From NCBI RefSeq assembly GCF_000973105.1, contig NC_015844.1:992001-1056000 (forward strand): 64,000 nucleotides of DNA. The letters run 5' to 3'. Positions 50,110 to 58,481 of this stretch are shown piece after piece. A model generated the notes under the pieces. It searched no databases. It worked only from the letters and a program-made list of their open reading frames with translations, and was not told where the DNA came from. The DNA is from Zobellia galactanivorans (lineage in GTDB: Bacteria > Bacteroidota > Bacteroidia > Flavobacteriales > Flavobacteriaceae). The position numbers and the translations under genes are program-made. The first letter of the stretch is position 1, and each line of letters opens with the position of its first letter.

Positions 50110-51558
50110 ATGAAAATCAACCCGTGGATCGTTCTGCTTGCCCTTTGTATCTTCTCCCCATCACTAGCACAAGAAAGCACATCGATACCCGCGGTCGAAA
50201 CCACTGCTATCAATGATGTCATTGCCCAAAACACCCCTAGCATTATCCCAAACGAAGGGTTTAGCCTAAATAGCCTCTCCCGTGGAATATTAGGGATGGC
50301 CGTTTTATTGCTCATTTCATATCTGTTCAGCGCCAATCGAAAAGCAATCAATTGGAGAACCGTAGGAATCGGACTCGCACTACAACTACTGATAGCCATT
50401 GGCGTACTGAAAGTGCCCTTTATCCAAAAAGTATTTGAGTCGGTCGGCGAGGTCTTTATCAGTATTTTGGGCTTTACCCGGGCAGGGAGCAAGTTTCTGT
50501 TCGAAGGATTGGTCGTTGACACCAATACCTTCGGCTATATCTTTGCCTTTCAGGTGTTGCCTACCATTATTTTCTTTTCCGCACTTACGTCTTTGTTATT
50601 CTATTTGGGCATAATACAAAAAGTCGTTAAGGCCTTGGCGTGGATGCTTTCCAAATCTTTGGGAATCTCCGGTGCCGAAAGTCTTTCCGTTGCGGGAAAC
50701 ATCTTTTTAGGACAGACCGAAGCACCATTATTGATTAAAGCTTACTTGGAGAAAATGACCAAGTCAGAGATTCTTCTAGTTATGATAGGGGGAATGGCTA
50801 CCGTTGCCGGTGCTGTTTTGGCCGCCTATATCGGGTTCTTAGGAGGGGAAGACAAGGTATTGCAATTGGTATTCGCCAAACATCTTTTAGCGGCATCGGT
50901 CATGGCTGCACCAGGTGCCATTGTCATTTCAAAAATACTATATCCACAAACAGAGGCCGTAAATACAGAGGTGGCCGTATCTTCCGAGAAGATCGGCTCT
51001 AACGTCTTGGATGCTATCGCCAATGGCACAACCGAAGGCCTAAAATTGGCGGTCAACGTGGGTGCCATGCTCTTGGTTTTTGTGGCCATGATCGCCATGT
51101 TAAACGGAATTTTAGATTGGATCGGCGATATGACGACCCTAAACCAATGGGTCGCCCACAACACCTCGTACGAGAAGTTTTCATTAGAGGCCATTCTTGG
51201 GACTATCTTTGCCCCATTGATGTGGCTTATTGGCGTTGCCAATGAAGATATTATGCTCATGGGGCAACTCTTGGGAATTAAGCTTGTTGCCAGTGAATTT
51301 GTCGGTTATATTCAATTGGCGGAATTAAAAGACATGGCGACAGGCGCAAGTTTCACCTATAATAAATCGGTGATTATGGCCACTTATATGCTTTGTGGCT
51401 TTGCCAATTTTGCGTCTATAGGGATACAGATCGGCGGAATTGGCTCATTAGCACCCGGACAACGTAAAACGCTTTCCGAATTTGGCCTTAAGGCCGTTCT
51501 TGGCGGTTCTATCGCTTCATTGCTATCTGCCACTATCGCAGGGATGATTTTAGGCTAA
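50110..51558 (+). CDS. nupC: Concentrative nucleoside transporter (CNT family)
   Basis: A 482-residue membrane protein importing nucleosides by ion symport. It starts MKINPWIVLLALCIFSPSLAQ, a signal-like helix, and a periplasmic stretch precedes the core. The CNT motifs are present: GLALQLLIAIGVLKVPF, GQTEAPLLIKAYLEKMTKSEI and the GFANFASIGIQIGGIGSLAP stretch near the end. The N-terminal extension with an apparent cleavage site is typical of Bacteroidota members. It sits between a nuclease and thyA, which supports a nucleoside-salvage role. The start codon was taken as the ATG at 50110; a TTG earlier overlaps the previous gene's stop. Confidence 0.92.
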   Translation: MKINPWIVLLALCIFSPSLAQESTSIPAVETTAINDVIAQNTPSIIPNEGFSLNSLSRGILGMAVLLLISYLFSANRKAINWRTVGIGLALQLLIAIGVLKVPFIQKVFESVGEVFISILGFTRAGSKFLFEGLVVDTNTFGYIFAFQVLPTIIFFSALTSLLFYLGIIQKVVKALAWMLSKSLGISGAESLSVAGNIFLGQTEAPLLIKAYLEKMTKSEILLVMIGGMATVAGAVLAAYIGFLGGEDKVLQLVFAKHLLAASVMAAPGAIVISKILYPQTEAVNTEVAVSSEKIGSNVLDAIANGTTEGLKLAVNVGAMLLVFVAMIAMLNGILDWIGDMTTLNQWVAHNTSYEKFSLEAILGTIFAPLMWLIGVANEDIMLMGQLLGIKLVASEFVGYIQLAELKDMATGASFTYNKSVIMATYMLCGFANFASIGIQIGGIGSLAPGQRKTLSEFGLKAVLGGSIASLLSATIAGMILG

Positions 51559-51665
51559 AACAACACCCTTTACTTCAACGGATACTATTTTGGTTAATAA
51601 ATCTCTGATAACTACCACAAGTAGTCTTTGAGCTTTAACCTACAAAATTCTATTTTTACCCCACT

Positions 51666-52490
51666 ATGAAGCAATACCACGACTTACTAAAGCACGTACT
51701 CGATAACGGCAATCAAAAAGGAGACCGAACAGGAACAGGAACCCTTAGCGTTTTCGGATATCAAATGCGTTTTGACCTCAGCGAAGGCTTCCCTATGGTA
51801 ACTACTAAAAAGTTACACTTGAAGTCTATTGTTTATGAATTGCTTTGGTTTTTGAAAGGTGATACGAACATTAAATACCTTCAAGAAAATGGTGTGCGTA
51901 TCTGGAACGAATGGGCCGATGAAAATGGCGATTTAGGTCCTGTTTATGGCCACCAATGGCGTAACTGGAACAATAATGAAATTGACCAGATCAAAGATGT
52001 TATTGAATCATTAAAAAACAACCCTAACAGTAGACGTATGTTGGTTTCCGCATGGAACCCGAGCGTACTTCCCGATACATCAAAATCATTCTCTGAAAAC
52101 GTAGCCAACGGTAAAGCTGCGCTTCCACCATGTCACGCTTTTTTCCAATTTTACGTGGCCGACGGCAAGCTTTCATGCCAGTTATACCAACGCAGTGCGG
52201 ATATCTTCCTAGGGGTACCTTTCAATATAGCCTCTTATGCCTTATTCACTATGATGATGGCACAGGTATGCGGCTATGAAGCGGGAGAATTTATCCACAC
52301 TTTTGGTGATGCCCATATTTACAACAACCATATGGAACAGGTAGAATTGCAATTGAGTCGTGAAACCCGTCCCCTACCCAAAATGCTCATCAATCCTGAA
52401 GTAAAGGATATTTTTGACTTCAATTTTGAAGATTTTACCTTAGAGGATTACAACCCGCATCCACATATTAAAGGGGCCGTAGCGGTTTAA
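51666..52490 (+). CDS. thyA: Thymidylate synthase
   Basis: A 274-residue ThyA that methylates dUMP to dTMP with methylene-THF, producing dihydrofolate. The catalytic Cys156 is in [10 protein letters not shown]. Other marks are [45 protein letters not shown] and [12 protein letters not shown] at the end. The dihydrofolate it makes is recycled by the folA gene 4.7 kb downstream. In related genomes thyA and folA lie close together; here four to six unrelated genes lie between them. Confidence 0.97.
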   Translation: MKQYHDLLKHVLDNGNQKGDRTGTGTLSVFGYQMRFDLSEGFPMVTTKKLHLKSIVYELLWFLKGDTNIKYLQENGVRIWNEWADENGDLGPVYGHQWRNWNNNEIDQIKDVIESLKNNPNSRRMLVSAWNPSVLPDTSKSFSENVANGKAALPPCHAFFQFYVADGKLSCQLYQRSADIFLGVPFNIASYALFTMMMAQVCGYEAGEFIHTFGDAHIYNNHMEQVELQLSRETRPLPKMLINPEVKDIFDFNFEDFTLEDYNPHPHIKGAVAV

Positions 52491-52560
52491 CGTTCGTCAA
52501 AAATCCTTTTGGGTCATTCCTGCCCTTTCTATATTCCTTATATTTATAGGATATTATAGA

Positions 52561-53733
52561 ATGGATATGACCCTGACCGATTCCCTTTTGGATTTCTTTT
52601 TAGAGACACGCGAACACACCGAGACGATTTGTTCCCCCTTAGAAATTGAAGATTACGTAGTACAGCCCATTGTTGACGTATCGCCACCAAAATGGCACTT
52701 GGGCCATACCACTTGGTTCTTTGAAGAATTCATATTAAAAAACCACGCCAAGGGATACCAAGTCTTTAACGACGATTTCTCATTTGTATTCAACAGTTAT
52801 TACGAAACCGTAGGCAAACGGGTAGTCCGATCCGACCGCGGCAATCTATCACGCCCATCGGTAGAAGGGGTATACGCCTACCGCACACACGTAACCCAAG
52901 CCATTAAAGAACTATTCTCATCGCCTCAGGCCAACGAATTATACCTTCTTTTGGAAATTGGCATACACCACGAGAAACAGCATCAAGAATTACTCTTGAC
53001 CGACATCAAGTACATATTGGGCAACAACCCCTTACTTCCTTCCTATTCCGATAGTTTTGAAGAGCATCCTATCACCCCCGAATCCCAAGAATGGATTCCC
53101 ATGGATGAAGGTATCTATGAAATCGGCCATGCTTCGGACAGCTTCTGCTACGATAATGAATTGGGAAGGCACAAAGTATACCTTCATCCTTTTGAAATAT
53201 CGAGTAAACTGATCAGCAACCGTGAATTTATCGCTTTTATTGAAGCAGGAGGGTATCAAAGATTCGATTTATGGCATGCCGAAGGATGGGATTGGGTAAA
53301 CCAAAACCAAATTTCCGCTCCTTTATACTGGCACTTAATCGATGGGCTTTGGCACAATTACACGCTAAACGGACTCCAAAAAGTTACACCCGAAGCTCCG
53401 GTGACCCACATATCGTATTTTGAAGCCTTTGCCTTTGCCCAATGGAAAGGATGTCGCCTGGCTACTGAATTTGAGTGGGAAGCCGCCCAATCGGCATTTA
53501 ATTGGGGCCAACGATGGGAGTGGACGGAAAGCGCCTACCTTCCCTACCCTAATTACAAAAAAGCCGACGGCGCCCTAGGCGAGTACAACGGCAAGTTTAT
53601 GGTCAACCAAAAGGTATTGCGCGGAGGCTCCGTAGCGACCCCCATACGACATACGCGCCCTACCTATCGCAATTTTTTCCAGACCCACCTGAGATGGCAA
53701 TACACCGGATTACGGTTGGCCAGAAATATTTAA
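52561..53733 (+). CDS. egtB: EgtB-type non-haem iron sulfoxide synthase (ergothioneine biosynthesis)
   Basis: A 390-residue protein with an N-terminal DinB-like domain and a C-terminal formylglycine-generating-enzyme-like domain. Likely iron ligands are H49 (WHLGHTTW) and H137/H141 in HHEKQHQE (HxxxHxE with E143). C-terminal family marks are RLATEFEWEAAQ and RGGSVATPxxHxRPTYRNFF. EgtB joins hercynine (trimethylhistidine) oxidatively to a thiol. Whether this one uses cysteine directly or gamma-glutamylcysteine is not clear, but no EgtA or EgtC homologue is in the window. The next gene is egtD. The N-terminus may begin at the second Met (MTLTDSL). Confidence 0.88.
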   Translation: MDMTLTDSLLDFFLETREHTETICSPLEIEDYVVQPIVDVSPPKWHLGHTTWFFEEFILKNHAKGYQVFNDDFSFVFNSYYETVGKRVVRSDRGNLSRPSVEGVYAYRTHVTQAIKELFSSPQANELYLLLEIGIHHEKQHQELLLTDIKYILGNNPLLPSYSDSFEEHPITPESQEWIPMDEGIYEIGHASDSFCYDNELGRHKVYLHPFEISSKLISNREFIAFIEAGGYQRFDLWHAEGWDWVNQNQISAPLYWHLIDGLWHNYTLNGLQKVTPEAPVTHISYFEAFAFAQWKGCRLATEFEWEAAQSAFNWGQRWEWTESAYLPYPNYKKADGALGEYNGKFMVNQKVLRGGSVATPIRHTRPTYRNFFQTHLRWQYTGLRLARNI

Positions 53734-53776
53734 CCCCCTTCCGTATAGTTTTCAGAACCTTTTCGACTTAAACAAT

Positions 53777-54748
53777 ATGCAAAAATCCACCCAAGTACTT
53801 TTTAAGACTCAATTTGAGGAAGATGTCTACAAAGGCCTAAGCGACTTTCCGAAGCATTTGTCCTCTAAATATTTTTATGATCAAAAAGGGGATAAACTGT
53901 TTCAAGACATCATGCACATGCCCGAATATTATCTTACCCGAAAAGAGTACGATATATTAAAACAGCATACGGCAGAAATAGCTGAGAAGTTCGCCATGGG
54001 CAACCCCAAGTTCAAGCTGATCGAATTGGGCGCAGGTGACGGAAAAAAGACCAAGATCCTTCTAAAATACCTTTCAGAAAATAATTTTGACGTCAAATAC
54101 CAACCCATAGACATCAGTCAAAGCGTACTTGACGGTCTTGAAAAATCACTTCACAAAGAATTGCCCGACTTGCAGGTAGAACCTCAGCACGGCACCTATT
54201 TTGAAGCCTTAGAAAAAATAAATTTAGAAAACGGCACTAAGAAAGTTATTCTATTTTTAGGTTCCAACATTGGCAATTTGCTTCACGAACACGCCATTGC
54301 CTTTTTAAAAAGTGTTCAAGAGCTCATGCAAGAAGACGACCTTTTGTTTATCGGTTTCGACATGAAGAAAAATCCGCAGACCATACTAGACGCCTATAAT
54401 GACCCTTCGGGGATTACCGAGGCGTTCAACAAAAATGTGCTGGCCCGCATCAATACCGAACTCGATGGCAATTTCGACCTCGATAAATTTCTTCACTGGG
54501 AAGTCTATGACCCCGAAACAGGTACGGCAAAAAGTTATTTGGTAGCCAAAGAAGCCCAAACTGTAAGTATTGACAAGTTAGGCCTACTAATAGATTTTGC
54601 CCCATGGGAAACCATACATACTGAAATCTCACAAAAATACGACGACAAGGTAGTAGCATGGTTGGCCGACAATGCCGGCCTAAAAATAGAGACCGAGTTT
54701 TCCGATCCTGAAAAGGAGTACAAAAATTTCGTTTTCAAAAAGTGCTAA
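53777..54748 (+). CDS. egtD: L-histidine N-alpha-methyltransferase
   Basis: A 323-residue SAM-dependent methyltransferase that trimethylates histidine to hercynine. The SAM site is ELGAGDG (83-89). The EgtD signature KYFYDQKGDKLFQDIMHMPEYYLTRKEY is at the N-terminus (in part: FQDIMHMPEYYLTRKEYDI), and FLGSNIGNL and IGFDMKKNP follow. It is 43 bases after egtB, a clear functional pair. Three SAM are used per histidine, linking it to metK. The neighbouring DUF427 gene is in the same direction. Confidence 0.93.
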   Translation: MQKSTQVLFKTQFEEDVYKGLSDFPKHLSSKYFYDQKGDKLFQDIMHMPEYYLTRKEYDILKQHTAEIAEKFAMGNPKFKLIELGAGDGKKTKILLKYLSENNFDVKYQPIDISQSVLDGLEKSLHKELPDLQVEPQHGTYFEALEKINLENGTKKVILFLGSNIGNLLHEHAIAFLKSVQELMQEDDLLFIGFDMKKNPQTILDAYNDPSGITEAFNKNVLARINTELDGNFDLDKFLHWEVYDPETGTAKSYLVAKEAQTVSIDKLGLLIDFAPWETIHTEISQKYDDKVVAWLADNAGLKIETEFSDPEKEYKNFVFKKC

Positions 54749-54815
54749 CCCCTTTGTTTCGTCCAAAATCCATTTTAAACTACCTTGTTCGCACGAGGTC
54801 AATACCCATATTCAT

Positions 54816-55097
54816 ATGAAAGCAATTTGGAACGGTACCGTAATCGCCGAGAGCGACGACACCCTGGTAGTCGAAAACAACCACTATTTTCCAGCGGAAA
54901 GTATAAAAAAGGAATATTTTAAAGCCAGCAACACACATACCACCTGCCCATGGAAAGGCCAAGCCCATTACTACACCCTATCGGTAGACGGGAAAGAAAA
55001 CCCCGATGCGGCATGGTTCTATCCCGAAGTCAGTGAACTGGCCAAGGGAATAAAGGGCCGCGTGGCATTTTGGCGTGGAGTGACCGTAGAAAAATAG
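54816..55097 (+). CDS. DUF427 family protein
   Basis: A 93-residue protein covering the whole DUF427 domain: WNGTVIAESDDTLVVENNHYFP, the conserved TCPWKGQAHYYTLSVDG, and AAWFYPEVSELAKGIKGRVAFW. DUF427 proteins have no established activity; the conserved TCPWKG and FYP motifs suggest a small-molecule binding pocket. It follows egtD by 67 bases and may be co-transcribed. A terminator follows it. Confidence 0.9.
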   Translation: MKAIWNGTVIAESDDTLVVENNHYFPAESIKKEYFKASNTHTTCPWKGQAHYYTLSVDGKENPDAAWFYPEVSELAKGIKGRVAFWRGVTVEK

Positions 55098-55137
55098 AAC
55101 CCCCCTTGCCATAAAGCCCAAGCCTTAGACATGAAAC

Positions 55138-55173
55138 AAAAAGCCAGACCGTAAAATCACGATCTGGCTTTTT
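55138..55173. terminator. Bidirectional terminator between DUF427 and CBM48 genes
   Basis: AAAAAGCCAGA (55138-55148) and TCTGGCTTTTT (55163-55173) form an 11-bp stem flanked by A and T tracts, between convergent genes. Confidence 0.85.
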
Positions 55174-55194
55174 AAATTTTAAAATACCGATCGC

Positions 55195-55494
55195 CTATAG
55201 GTCTAGAACCGCGTTCTCCCCACCTGCGTAATCATTCCACTGGTAACGATCCGCTTCGGTTTCATTAACGTAATTACCGTCAACGATGTACTTAAATTCA
55301 AACGAACCTTCTTTAGGAAGTTCTATAGTACCTTTGAAATTTCCATTTTTCAATTTTTTCAACGAACTGGCCTTGTCAGCCTTCCAGTTGTTAAAATCAC
55401 CAACAACGGCCACTTTTTTCGCATCTTCTGCGGGCACGGTAAAGGTTACTTTACAAACGGGTTTTGTTTTGAGATACTGTTTTGAGATTGCCAT
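55195..55494 (-). CDS. Stand-alone CBM48 / isoamylase N-terminal-like protein
   Basis: A 99-residue protein made of one early-set immunoglobulin-like domain, the CBM48 type found in AMPK beta and glycogen-branching enzymes. Marks are VAVVGDFNNWKADK, KNGNFKGTIELPKEGSFEFKYIVDG and ADRYQWNDYAGGENAVLDL. The tryptophan of GDFNNW and the C-terminal WNDY match glycogen-binding domains. There is no catalytic domain, so it is probably an adaptor that binds alpha-glucan or a protein. It has a good promoter and stands alone. Confidence 0.88.
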   Translation of the reverse strand: MAISKQYLKTKPVCKVTFTVPAEDAKKVAVVGDFNNWKADKASSLKKLKNGNFKGTIELPKEGSFEFKYIVDGNYVNETEADRYQWNDYAGGENAVLDL

Positions 55495-55537
55495 TATATA
55501 TAATTTTTAAATTGATTTTCAGTGCTATATCAAAGAG

Positions 55538-55569
55538 CAAAACTACCATATTAAAGCGCTCATATACAA
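55538..55569 (-). promoter_or_regulatory. Promoter of the CBM48 gene
   Basis: On the minus strand TTG (55569-55567), 21 bases, TAGTTTTG (55545-55538). Both Bacteroidota elements are present at usual spacing, with the start expected about 37 bases before the ATG. Confidence 0.55.
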
Positions 55570-55661
55570 TGATTAACGCATTTTTATCATTTTCGCAATA
55601 TTCACATAACAAATAGTCGTTTGACGTAAAAAAAGCTCATGGTATTGGCCACATCACTATG

Positions 55662-56750
55662 TTATAATGCTGTTTTTAAGATTCTTAGAACTTCATCGAT
55701 ATCCCCTTCATTGTTATAAAAATGAAAACTCAACCGAATACCCTTCCCCCGTTGCGAACAGATAACCCCGTACTCTGTCAACTCTTGAAACAGCGCATCA
55801 TTTCCTTGTATATTAAATATGGTACTATGTTCTTTCCTTTTTACAATGTCATCGGACAAAAGTCCTAATCCCCCAAAACCTTCCATCGCATAGCGCGAAA
55901 GGGTTTGAAGCCGCTCTTCAATGGCCCCCTTGCCCAATTTAGTCAGGTAGTCCAATGAAAATTTCATGCTTCCGAAAGTCAAGGTATCAAGGTGCCCAGG
56001 TTCAAAATGACGGGCAAAAGACAGCTTATCGCGTGCGCCAAGGTCGTGACCGGATCCATTAAAACCAATCGTTTTCACGCTAAACATATCTTGTACGCCA
56101 TCCTTAAACAACATAAATCCGTTACCATAACCCGACAACAACCACTTATAGGCACTGGCGCCAAGCACGTCTATAGGTGACCTTTCAAAATCAAAATCGC
56201 ATGTTCCACAATATTGCGTTCCATCTGCAATGATCTTCAAGTTAGGAAATTCTTCTTTAATTTTTGAAAGAAATTTCATGTTAATTTTAAATCCATTGGT
56301 CCATTGCACCAAACTCAAGGCCAATACCGATATATCTTCACTTTTAAGCTTATGGAGGATATTGGCTTCGAGATTCTCGCTCAAGGCAACATACGACAGG
56401 GGAAAACCACGGTATTCAAACGGCCAGTTTACCGACGGATAGTCATCTTTAACCAGTAAAACACGCTCCTTTTTATCCAAACCCTCCAATAACATGTTCA
56501 AGCCGAGTGTAAAATTCTGTACCAGCGCGGTATTTTCTTTTTTGGCCCCAAAGAAGCCCGCTACGGTCTCACGGGTCTCGCCGATCAATTTTTCGGCCAC
56601 CTTGTTTCTAAAATTGCTACCTCCGATCAGATAATCCATATCATGCTCTTGTCTCCATTCCATCAAATCGTCGTTTAGCAATCCTGCAGAAGCGGTATTG
56701 GCGTATACATATTGACTTAAAACCGGAAAGTGTTTACGGGTATTTACCAT
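55662..56750 (-). CDS. Aminotransferase class V-fold PLP enzyme
   Basis: A 362-residue fold-type I PLP enzyme of the class V / isopenicillin N epimerase-like group. The PLP lysine is K202 in LGASAYKWLLSGYGNGF, with the cofactor Asp in IIADGTQYCGT. The N-terminal YANTASAGLLND resembles the NxAGxxP start of cysteine desulfurase relatives, but no desulfurase active-site Cys loop is seen. The same superfamily includes EgtE, the C-S lyase finishing ergothioneine synthesis. That makes a link with egtBD 1-2 kb away possible, though it is on the opposite strand. Function is unproven. Confidence 0.8.
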   Translation of the reverse strand: MVNTRKHFPVLSQYVYANTASAGLLNDDLMEWRQEHDMDYLIGGSNFRNKVAEKLIGETRETVAGFFGAKKENTALVQNFTLGLNMLLEGLDKKERVLLVKDDYPSVNWPFEYRGFPLSYVALSENLEANILHKLKSEDISVLALSLVQWTNGFKINMKFLSKIKEEFPNLKIIADGTQYCGTCDFDFERSPIDVLGASAYKWLLSGYGNGFMLFKDGVQDMFSVKTIGFNGSGHDLGARDKLSFARHFEPGHLDTLTFGSMKFSLDYLTKLGKGAIEERLQTLSRYAMEGFGGLGLLSDDIVKRKEHSTIFNIQGNDALFQELTEYGVICSQRGKGIRLSFHFYNNEGDIDEVLRILKTAL

Positions 56751-56778
56751 AGCTTATTCTCTGTATCGGCAATTGCCT

Positions 56779-56786
56779 TATCTTTG
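56779..56786 (+). promoter_or_regulatory. -7 promoter element of the 2TM-folA unit
   Basis: TATCTTTG matches TAnnTTTG. The expected start is near 56793, 16 bases before the ATG at 56809, which also supports that start codon. Confidence 0.55.
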
Positions 56787-56808
56787 TTCTATAAAGGTAC
56801 TAATTCGT

Positions 56809-57198
56809 ATGTTCTCTAAAAACAAAAACCATTCAGAAGTAGGCCTTGAGCAACATGAAATGCTCGAGAATGCCCAAAACCGCATCAAACAAAAAAAACG
56901 CCTGTACGTTCATTTTGTCATCTTTCTTATTGGCAGTGTATTTCTCATTCTGGTCAACAAGATATTAAAGTATGGCGCCACCTATGATTGGTTTATATGG
57001 GGCATTACGTTCTGGGCCTTTTTATTCGTCCTTCATGCCTTCAATGTTTTTGTGACCCAAAAATTCATGGGTAAGGACTGGGAACGCACCCAACGTGAGA
57101 AACTGGTGGCCAAGCAAAAAAAACGCATAGCCGAAATACAAAAAGAGATCGAAACCGATTTTCCCCTCTCCCAAATAAATAAAAAAAAGGACATATGA
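56809..57198 (+). CDS. 2TM domain-containing protein
   Basis: A 129-residue protein with two transmembrane helices (LYVHFVIFLIGSVFLILVNKIL and FIWGITFWAFLFVLHAFNVFV) bounded by charged helices, matching the Bacteroidota '2TM' domain. The C-terminus is a basic coiled helix (KQKKRIAEIQKEIETDF). An upstream ATG is rejected because it precedes the promoter's expected start. The stop overlaps the folA ATG (ATGA), so it is coupled to folA. Related 2TM domains are also found in sensor histidine kinases. Function unknown. Confidence 0.85.
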   Translation: MFSKNKNHSEVGLEQHEMLENAQNRIKQKKRLYVHFVIFLIGSVFLILVNKILKYGATYDWFIWGITFWAFLFVLHAFNVFVTQKFMGKDWERTQREKLVAKQKKRIAEIQKEIETDFPLSQINKKKDI

Positions 57199-57692
57199 AC
57201 ATCATAGCCTTGATAGCGGCAGCGGCCGACAACAATGCCCTAGGAAAGGACAACGACCTACTATGGCATTTACCGGATGATTTTAAGAGATTTAAAAGCC
57301 TTACTTCCGGGCACACCATTGTCATGGGCAGAAAAACATACGAGAGCTTTCCGAAACCCCTGCCCAATCGCAAGCACGTGATCATTACCCGCGACAAAAA
57401 TTACACTGTAGACTACGATGTATGTGTTGTGGTACATTCCTTAGAGGAAGCTTTGGAACTGGTAAAGGACGAAGACTTATCCTTTATAATCGGAGGCGGC
57501 GAAATCTACAAACTGGCCATGGAGCACGCCAATAAAATTGAACTCACCCGCGTACACGGCATTTTTGAAGATGCCGACACCTTCTTTCCGGAAATACCCG
57601 AAAGCCAATGGGAACTTGCCAGCGAGCAATACCATCCCGCGGATGAAAAGCACAAATACGCCTTTACTTACCGCACCTATTTAAAAATCTAA
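57195..57692 (+). CDS. folA: Dihydrofolate reductase
   Basis: A 165-residue enzyme reducing dihydrofolate to tetrahydrofolate with NADPH. The N-terminus IIALIAAAADNNALGKDNDLLWHLPDDFKRFKSLT and the motif HTIVMGRKTYESFPKPLPNRKHVIITRD are diagnostic (quoted in part: GKDNDLLWHLPDDFKRF; VMGRKTYESF). FIIGGGEIYK contains the NADPH loop. It regenerates the folate oxidised by thyA in this window. Its last 12 bases overlap the end of murI on the other strand. Confidence 0.95.
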   Translation: MNIIALIAAAADNNALGKDNDLLWHLPDDFKRFKSLTSGHTIVMGRKTYESFPKPLPNRKHVIITRDKNYTVDYDVCVVVHSLEEALELVKDEDLSFIIGGGEIYKLAMEHANKIELTRVHGIFEDADTFFPEIPESQWELASEQYHPADEKHKYAFTYRTYLKI

Positions 57693-58469
57693 CTTTTCAA
57701 CCCGAATATCGGGGGCGACACCGCTAACGAAATTACGTAGTACCTTCGGATCAATATTGGTATAAAACCGATGCCCCTTATGGCTTGTGGCCGTATTGAG
57801 CATAGCGTTCTTTTCCAAAATGGCCTTTACTTGGCGCGCAACGGCCTCACCCGAATCGATAATTTTGACCCCCTCGGGCATTATCTTTTGCAGTACCGGC
57901 ACCAAATACGGATAATGGGTACACCCAAGAACCAAATGGTCCATACCTTGATCAAGCATGGGATCAATATACTTCCTCAAAAGCGTTTCCGTTTCTTTTG
58001 AATCTATATTCCCACTCTCTACCAAGGGAACCAGACCGGTGCCTTCTTGCTCAATTAATTTTATACCGTTTGCGTGGTTTTCCGTGGTACTATGAAAAAG
58101 ACTACTGGAAAGTGTTCCCTTGGTCGCTAGTACGCCTACGACCTTTGATATGGAATTCAGGGCCGCAGGTTTTATAGCAGGCTCTATTCCGATGAACGGC
58201 AGTCCATAATGCGTTCTCAGATATAAGATGGCGTTGGTAGTGGCCGTGTTGCAGGCCACAACGATAAGCTTACACCCCATTTCCATGAGCAACTCGGTAT
58301 TCTTGATACTCAGTTCAAGAATCTGTTGTTGTGACTTTTCCCCATAGGGTGCATTCTTGCTATCGGCCAAGTATATGGTTCGCTCCCGCGGTAACAGTTT
58401 GTGGATTTCCTTCCAGATAGAAGTACCTCCAACACCTGAATCAAAAACACCTATCGGGGCCTCGCTCAT
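57681..58469 (-). CDS. murI: Glutamate racemase
   Basis: A 262-residue enzyme making D-glutamate for peptidoglycan. The two catalytic cysteines are C73 (VVACNTATTNA) and C183 (LGCTHYP). The N-terminus IGVFDSGVGGTSI and the segment YLADSKNAPYG also match. The 3' end overlaps folA tail-to-tail by 12 bases. It is preceded by the PafA-like phosphatase gene on the same strand, 12 bases away, so the two may share a transcript. Confidence 0.95.
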   Translation of the reverse strand: MSEAPIGVFDSGVGGTSIWKEIHKLLPRERTIYLADSKNAPYGEKSQQQILELSIKNTELLMEMGCKLIVVACNTATTNAILYLRTHYGLPFIGIEPAIKPAALNSISKVVGVLATKGTLSSSLFHSTTENHANGIKLIEQEGTGLVPLVESGNIDSKETETLLRKYIDPMLDQGMDHLVLGCTHYPYLVPVLQKIMPEGVKIIDSGEAVARQVKAILEKNAMLNTATSHKGHRFYTNIDPKVLRNFVSGVAPDIRVEKLDF

Positions 58470-58481
58470 AATTCCTTAGGT

